Assembly: GCA_031289325.1 (NCBI GenBank) | Contig: JAITPS010000241.1 | Location: forward strand, 1-17,170 | DNA length: 17,170 nucleotides | Direction of reading: 5' to 3' | Source: Candidatus Methanovirga meridionalis | GTDB taxonomy: Archaea > Methanobacteriota > Methanobacteria > Methanobacteriales > Methanobacteriaceae | Shown: piece after piece, positions 14,233 to 17,170 of the stretch | Layout of the letters: every line of letters begins with the position of its first letter | Position numbering within the stretch: the stretch's first letter is position 1 | Made by a program: the position numbers and the translations under genes | Notes under the pieces: generated by a model | What the model saw: only the letters and a program-made list of their open reading frames with translations | Database searches by the model: none | What the model was told of the DNA's origin: nothing

Positions 14233-14546
14233 TATAGTAGTTATGGAAAAGTTCTTAAATTTTGAAATGATAATTTTTTTATTAAATTATTTAATTTTAA
14301 ACATTATTTTATGAAAATATATAATTTTAAATATTATTTTATGAAAATATATAATTTTAAATATTATTTTATTAAATTATTTAATTTTAAATATTATTTT
14401 GTGAAAATATATAATTTTAAATATTATTTTATGAAAATATATAATTTTAAATTTTAAATAATATAAATTTATTTTAAATCAATATTTTTTAATAATATCT
14501 ATTTTTAAAAGAGTTATTTATTAAGAACTTTATCAAACCGATTATG
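14233..14546 (-). repeat. AT-rich inverted-end element, copy G
   Basis: An inverted copy between the transporter and hsdS. It begins TATAGTAGTTATGGAAAAG at 14233 with ttcttaaattttgaaatg (inverted right terminus) and ttattaaattatttaattt. The core is a 30-bp array at about 14296-14450. It closes with ttatttattaagaactttat and caaaccgattatg (inverted left terminus) near 14546. The last 33 bases are also coding sequence of hsdS on the minus strand. The stretch 14113-14513 contains no gene. Confidence 0.78.
14296..14450. repeat. 30-bp tandem array, about 5 units
   Basis: Units built of aaatattattttatgaaaat plus atataatttt recur with a 30-bp period. One unit differs (attaaattatttaatttt in the middle). 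The array forms the core of element copy G. Confidence 0.85.
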
Positions 14547-15098
14547 TAAATTTTTATTTATCTTTTTATTATTTTCAATTTTTTCATTAATTTTATTTAA
14601 AACATATAATATTTTATCTTGATGAGATTTAGGGATAACATACATTGATTTTTTGAATAACATGCTTTTATCAATACTTTGTCCTTCACGAGATGCTGGT
14701 TTGATAATATCCATAAAATATATTATCCAATGTTTAATAAATAATTCCACATACATTGGATTAATGCTATTATCAATCTTAAAAACTTTATATGCTGAAC
14801 TAACACCTCCAACATCCTCTTTCATTATTCCCCAATTTAAAATTTCGCGACTCATTCCAAAAACTAAATCATTTTTATAGATCAGCTTAAATTTAGAAGC
14901 TGAATCGGCTAATTTTTTATTAAATTTGTCAGCTCTTGGAATAATCCCTTTATTTGTGACTGAATACATGTTTATATTAGTATCATTAGATTTTTCAGTT
15001 CTATCGATTAAAACATCTTTAAAATCAATAATTTCCCAATTTATAGGAATATTACCAAAAATTGTTTTTTTAAAATTATATTTCATCTCATCACCCAT
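14514..15098 (-). CDS. hsdS: Type I restriction specificity subunit HsdS, half-length
   Basis: A 194-residue protein corresponding to one target-recognition domain and one conserved helical region of HsdS, which dictates DNA sequence specificity. The order is right for the first half: GNIPINWEIIDFKDVL start, a recognition region, KPASREGQSIDKS, a PKSHQDKI segment and the coiled-coil-like KINEKIENNKKINKNL. Full HsdS proteins are about twice as long with a second recognition domain; here sequence ends just after the first helix. The final ten residues (HNRFDKVLNK) and stop are encoded by the terminus of repeat element G, so element insertion or deletion probably removed the second half. The ATG at 15098 overlaps the mntA stop by 8 bases; the ATG at 15086, after GGTGATGAG, is an alternative start. 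With hsdM broken, it probably no longer acts in restriction. Confidence 0.82.
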   Translation of the reverse strand: MGDEMKYNFKKTIFGNIPINWEIIDFKDVLIDRTEKSNDTNINMYSVTNKGIIPRADKFNKKLADSASKFKLIYKNDLVFGMSREILNWGIMKEDVGGVSSAYKVFKIDNSINPMYVELFIKHWIIYFMDIIKPASREGQSIDKSMLFKKSMYVIPKSHQDKILYVLNKINEKIENNKKINKNLHNRFDKVLNK

Positions 15099-15387
15099 AA
15101 ATCTTTTTATTGTTGGTATTGATTATCTTTTGGAATTCTTTTGAGGCTCTGTTGTAATCTACAACATCTACTCTGTAGGGTAAATCTGATTCTTCAAATT
15201 CAATATCTAATTTTATTCTTTTTTTTAATTCTAATCCTTCTTTGCAGATGAAAGCAAGGTCTAAATCAGAAAATTTTCTATTATCGCCTTTTAATCTTGA
15301 TCCAAATACTAAAACTTCGCACTCTTGGGCATGTTTTTTAATTATCTTTAAGATAATTTCCATTTCTTCATTTAATACTTGAATCAT
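15091..15387 (-). CDS. mntA: MntA-type minimal nucleotidyltransferase (antitoxin)
   Basis: A 98-residue minimal nucleotidyltransferase with the diagnostic GSx10DxD motif: Gly29-Ser30 and Asp41/Asp43 (in SDLDLAF), and a third acidic residue Asp74 in RVDVVDY. These match the MntA antitoxin fold, in which the enzyme AMPylates the partner HepT on its active-site tyrosine. It follows the HEPN gene by 14 bases, with GGAGAAA at 15393-15399 as ribosome binding site, and overlaps the hsdS start. The pair is a plausible toxin-antitoxin system embedded between hsdM and hsdS. Activity is inferred from intact motifs, not shown. Confidence 0.87.
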   Translation of the reverse strand: MIQVLNEEMEIILKIIKKHAQECEVLVFGSRLKGDNRKFSDLDLAFICKEGLELKKRIKLDIEFEESDLPYRVDVVDYNRASKEFQKIINTNNKKIYG

Positions 15388-15401
15388 GGCTTTTCTCCAT
15401 A

Positions 15402-15830
15402 CTAAAGTTCTTTAATTTGTTTTTCTAATATTAAAATGAAATTTTTTACATATTTATCAAATTCTTTTGCTGTAATATAAACTTTTTCTGCAATTTTTTC
15501 ATCATAAGTATGGGATGTTAAATTCCTTGATTTATGAAACTCCATCCATTTATGAAAATCATCTATAAGTCCTCTTTCACCAGCTTGTCTGAATAATCCT
15601 CTTCTTGTTAGATTATCTTCATGTCCTTCATCTATTTCTATATATCTCTTCATTGTTTTCCATGATAGTTCATAAAGTGTTTCAAAATGATGTATAAGCG
15701 AAGTACGGGCTGTTTCTTCAATGTAAAATAGTTCTAACGGGTTTGATTCCAAATTCAGGGCTAAATTCAGGGCATTCTCGTATGCATCGTATGCCTTTTT
15801 TAAGGATTTAATGTCTAATTTTTCTTCCAT
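15402..15830 (-). CDS. hepT: HepT-like HEPN domain protein (toxin ribonuclease)
   Basis: A 142-residue all-helical protein of the HI0074/HepT group. The RX4HXY motif is intact as Arg102-NLTS-His107-Thr-Tyr109 (in RNLTSHTY), the HEPN RNase active site with the tyrosine that MntA modifies. The surrounding GLFRQAGERGLIDDFHKWMEFHKSRN is typical of this family. The gene is transcribed just ahead of mntA and 57 bases after hsdM. AGATGATT precedes the ATG at 15830. A 35-bp duplication copies the start region upstream, leaving a decoy ATG at 15865 that reads into a short nonsense ORF. The order HEPN first then MNT is the usual one for such pairs. Confidence 0.87.
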   Translation of the reverse strand: MEEKLDIKSLKKAYDAYENALNLALNLESNPLELFYIEETARTSLIHHFETLYELSWKTMKRYIEIDEGHEDNLTRRGLFRQAGERGLIDDFHKWMEFHKSRNLTSHTYDEKIAEKVYITAKEFDKYVKNFILILEKQIKEL

Positions 15831-15890
15831 TTAATCATCTTAGATTTATTTATTTTTTCTTCCATTTAATCATTTGTAATTTATTTATTA
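15821..15890. repeat. 35-bp tandem duplication at the hepT start / hsdM end
   Basis: The 18-base string tttcttccatttaatcat recurs at 15821-15838 and 15856-15873, a 35-bp offset, followed by related tagatttatt/gtaatttatt tails. It duplicates the hepT start codon region and spans the hsdM stop. Confidence 0.85.
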
Positions 15891-17048
15891 AAATCCAAAT
15901 CCAATCTCACCTAAACTCTTCCTAATATCTTTTTCAAGTTCATTAGATTTTTTAAATAGTTCATCTAACTCTTTAGTCAATGTTTTCATTTTCTCTTCAA
16001 AAGGAATACCATCGTCTTCAGGATCTTTAAATCCTACATATCTGTCTGGTGTTAGGATGTAGGTATGTTTAGCTATTTCTTGTGTTGTTGCTATTGCAGA
16101 AAATCCTTTTTCTTCTTTTAAATTGTCTTCATTAAAGTCTTTGAAAGCTTTTCCTATTGTTTTTATCTCTTCTTCACTTAGTTCCATTAGTTTTCTTGAA
16201 ACTATTGCTCCCATTTCTCTTGCATCTATAAATAAGGTTTTTCCTTTTTGTTTTTTATTTCTATTTATTATCCATAAACATGCTGAAATTTTAGTTGTAT
16301 AGAAAAGTTGGGTTGGTAAAGCTACAATTCCTTCTATTAAATCATCTTTAATTATATTTTCTCTTATTTTCCCTTCTCCACTTGTTGCTGATGAAAGTGG
16401 CCCATTAGCTAAAACTAAACCTAATTTACCATTTGGAGCTAAATGATATATCATATGTTGAATCCATGCATAGTTTGCATTACTTTTTGGTGGTATTCCA
16501 TATTTCCATCTTACATCATCAATTAAGTATTCTTACCCCCAATTTTTTAAATTGAAAGGTGGATTTGCAAGTATAAAATCAGCTTTAAGGTTGGGGTGAA
16601 GATCATTTGCAAAGGTATCGGCATCATGCTTTCCTAAATTTGATTCAATCCCCCTAATAGCTAAATTCATTTTAGCCATTTTCCAAGTTGTTGGATTGGA
16701 GTCTTGCCCATAAACAGAAATATTATCAATGTTTCCTTGATGATTTTCAATGAAATTCTTTGATTGGACAAACATACCTCCACTACCACAGCATGGATCG
16801 TAAACTCTACCATTATATGGTTGTATTATTTCAACAAGAGTTTTAACTACACTTGATGGTGTATAAAATTCTCATGCATTTTTACTTTCTTCTCCTGCAA
16901 ATTTAGAAAGACAGTATTCATAAGTTCTACCTAAAATATCTTTTTGATCTCCATGATCAGACATTTTAATGTTTGTAAACAAATCTACAACTTCACCAAG
17001 TCTTTTTTTATTTAGTTCTGGTTTTTCAAAACCTATTAATATTATTTT
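15888..17048 (-). pseudogene. hsdM: Type I restriction-modification methyltransferase subunit HsdM, degraded
   Basis: A remnant of the DNA N6-adenine methyltransferase subunit of a type I system. On the minus strand one frame reads through all conserved parts: LNKKRLGEVVDLFTNI, DILGRTYEYCLSKFAGEESKNA, EFYTPSSVVKTLVEI, the SAM motif DPCCGSGGMFVQ, the catalytic ANPPFNLKNWG and the C-terminal RYVGFKDPEDDGIPF region through GFGF. Two in-frame stops interrupt it. TGA at 16872-16874 falls where the family has a glycine before EFYTP. TAA at 16533-16535 lies just after NPPFNLKNWG. The N-terminal domain is missing: the frame closes at 17049-17051 and no HsdM sequence is seen beyond. The catalytic motif itself survives. 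Two separate substitutions plus a lost 5' end point to real decay rather than a single sequencing error. Confidence 0.85.
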
Positions 17049-17170
17049 TTAACCATAATACATTGAGTAAAAATTTGAAATAAAATATTATTATCTGAAT
17101 TTGACATATTTCTAAAAATTTCAGGACTCAACTTTTTGATGCTCTTAAAATAGTTTCTTTAATTGATTAA
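17042..17170 (-). other. Unrecognised ORF remnant at the right edge
   Basis: On the minus strand a 38-codon open stretch (roughly NYFKSIKKLSPEIF, then RNMSNSDNNILF, QIFTQCIMVKK and a stop at 17042-17044) runs to a stop near the window edge, in a different frame from hsdM. It does not resemble the HsdM N-terminal domain I would expect here. It may be part of another gene fused by the deletion that truncated hsdM, or noise. No function is proposed. Confidence 0.25.

Noticed and set aside
14653..15144. Two plus-strand ORFs opposite hsdS and mntA
   Set aside because: The minus-strand products match HsdS and MntA families with motifs. The plus-strand ones match nothing I know.
2206..16000. tRNA or rRNA genes in the spacers
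   Set aside because: No cloverleaf-like GC-rich segment or conserved GGTTCGAATCC arm was seen in any spacer.
16533..16874. Recoding of TGA/TAA in hsdM (selenocysteine or readthrough)
   Set aside because: The stop positions are not cysteine-like active sites, no insertion structure is evident, and TAA is not a recoded codon. With the missing N-terminus, decay is simpler.

Overview
The window looks like a methanogenic archaeon of the Methanobrevibacter type. The evidence is a very A+T-rich chromosome, the archaeal lipid gene egsA (glycerol-1-phosphate dehydrogenase), a UPF0179 protein, a DUF2098 protein, an archaeal Hel308 helicase, and GGTGAT/GGATGAG-like ribosome binding sites. This placement is inferred from gene content and composition, not from a marker gene.

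Layout: everything from 785 to 14112 is on the + strand. It starts with a TrkH/KtrB-type cation transporter. Next comes a lipid and metabolism group: egsA, UPF0179 and a class I methyltransferase. Then follow a small PRC-barrel protein, a DUF2098 protein, and a compact restriction-modification pair: an N-terminally HEAT-repeat-fused beta-class DNA methyltransferase overlapping a PD-(D/E)xK endonuclease that resembles the CfrBI family. After these come moaC (molybdopterin synthesis), hel308 and a sodium:neurotransmitter-symporter-family transporter. From about 14514 to the right edge the strand switches to minus. This end holds a decayed type I restriction locus: hsdM with two in-frame stops and a broken 5' end, a MntA/HepT-type nucleotidyltransferase/HEPN pair, and a half-length hsdS.

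The most unusual content is between the genes. At least seven copies, plus one degenerate copy, of a noncoding A+T-rich element occupy roughly 15% of the window. Each has imperfect inverted ends of the form TATAGT..TT.TG..AAAGTTCTTAA and conserved subterminal blocks. The larger copies also have a core of short tandem repeats whose unit differs from copy to copy (20, 20, 25, 10/21 and 30 bp). One copy starts on the base after the restriction endonuclease stop codon, one starts 3 bp after the hel308 stop, and one supplies the last ten codons and stop of the truncated hsdS. In two copies the terminus is replaced at the same internal point by a 143-bp, 94%-identical sequence with its own 12-bp inverted ends. 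This is either a MITE or a small structured RNA. Together these form a modular repeat family that I cannot match to a named element.

The trkH, egsA, hel308 and transporter genes look intact. The HEAT-methyltransferase/endonuclease pair looks intact and active, whereas the type I locus looks dead apart from its embedded toxin-antitoxin pair. No tRNA, rRNA or CRISPR array was seen.
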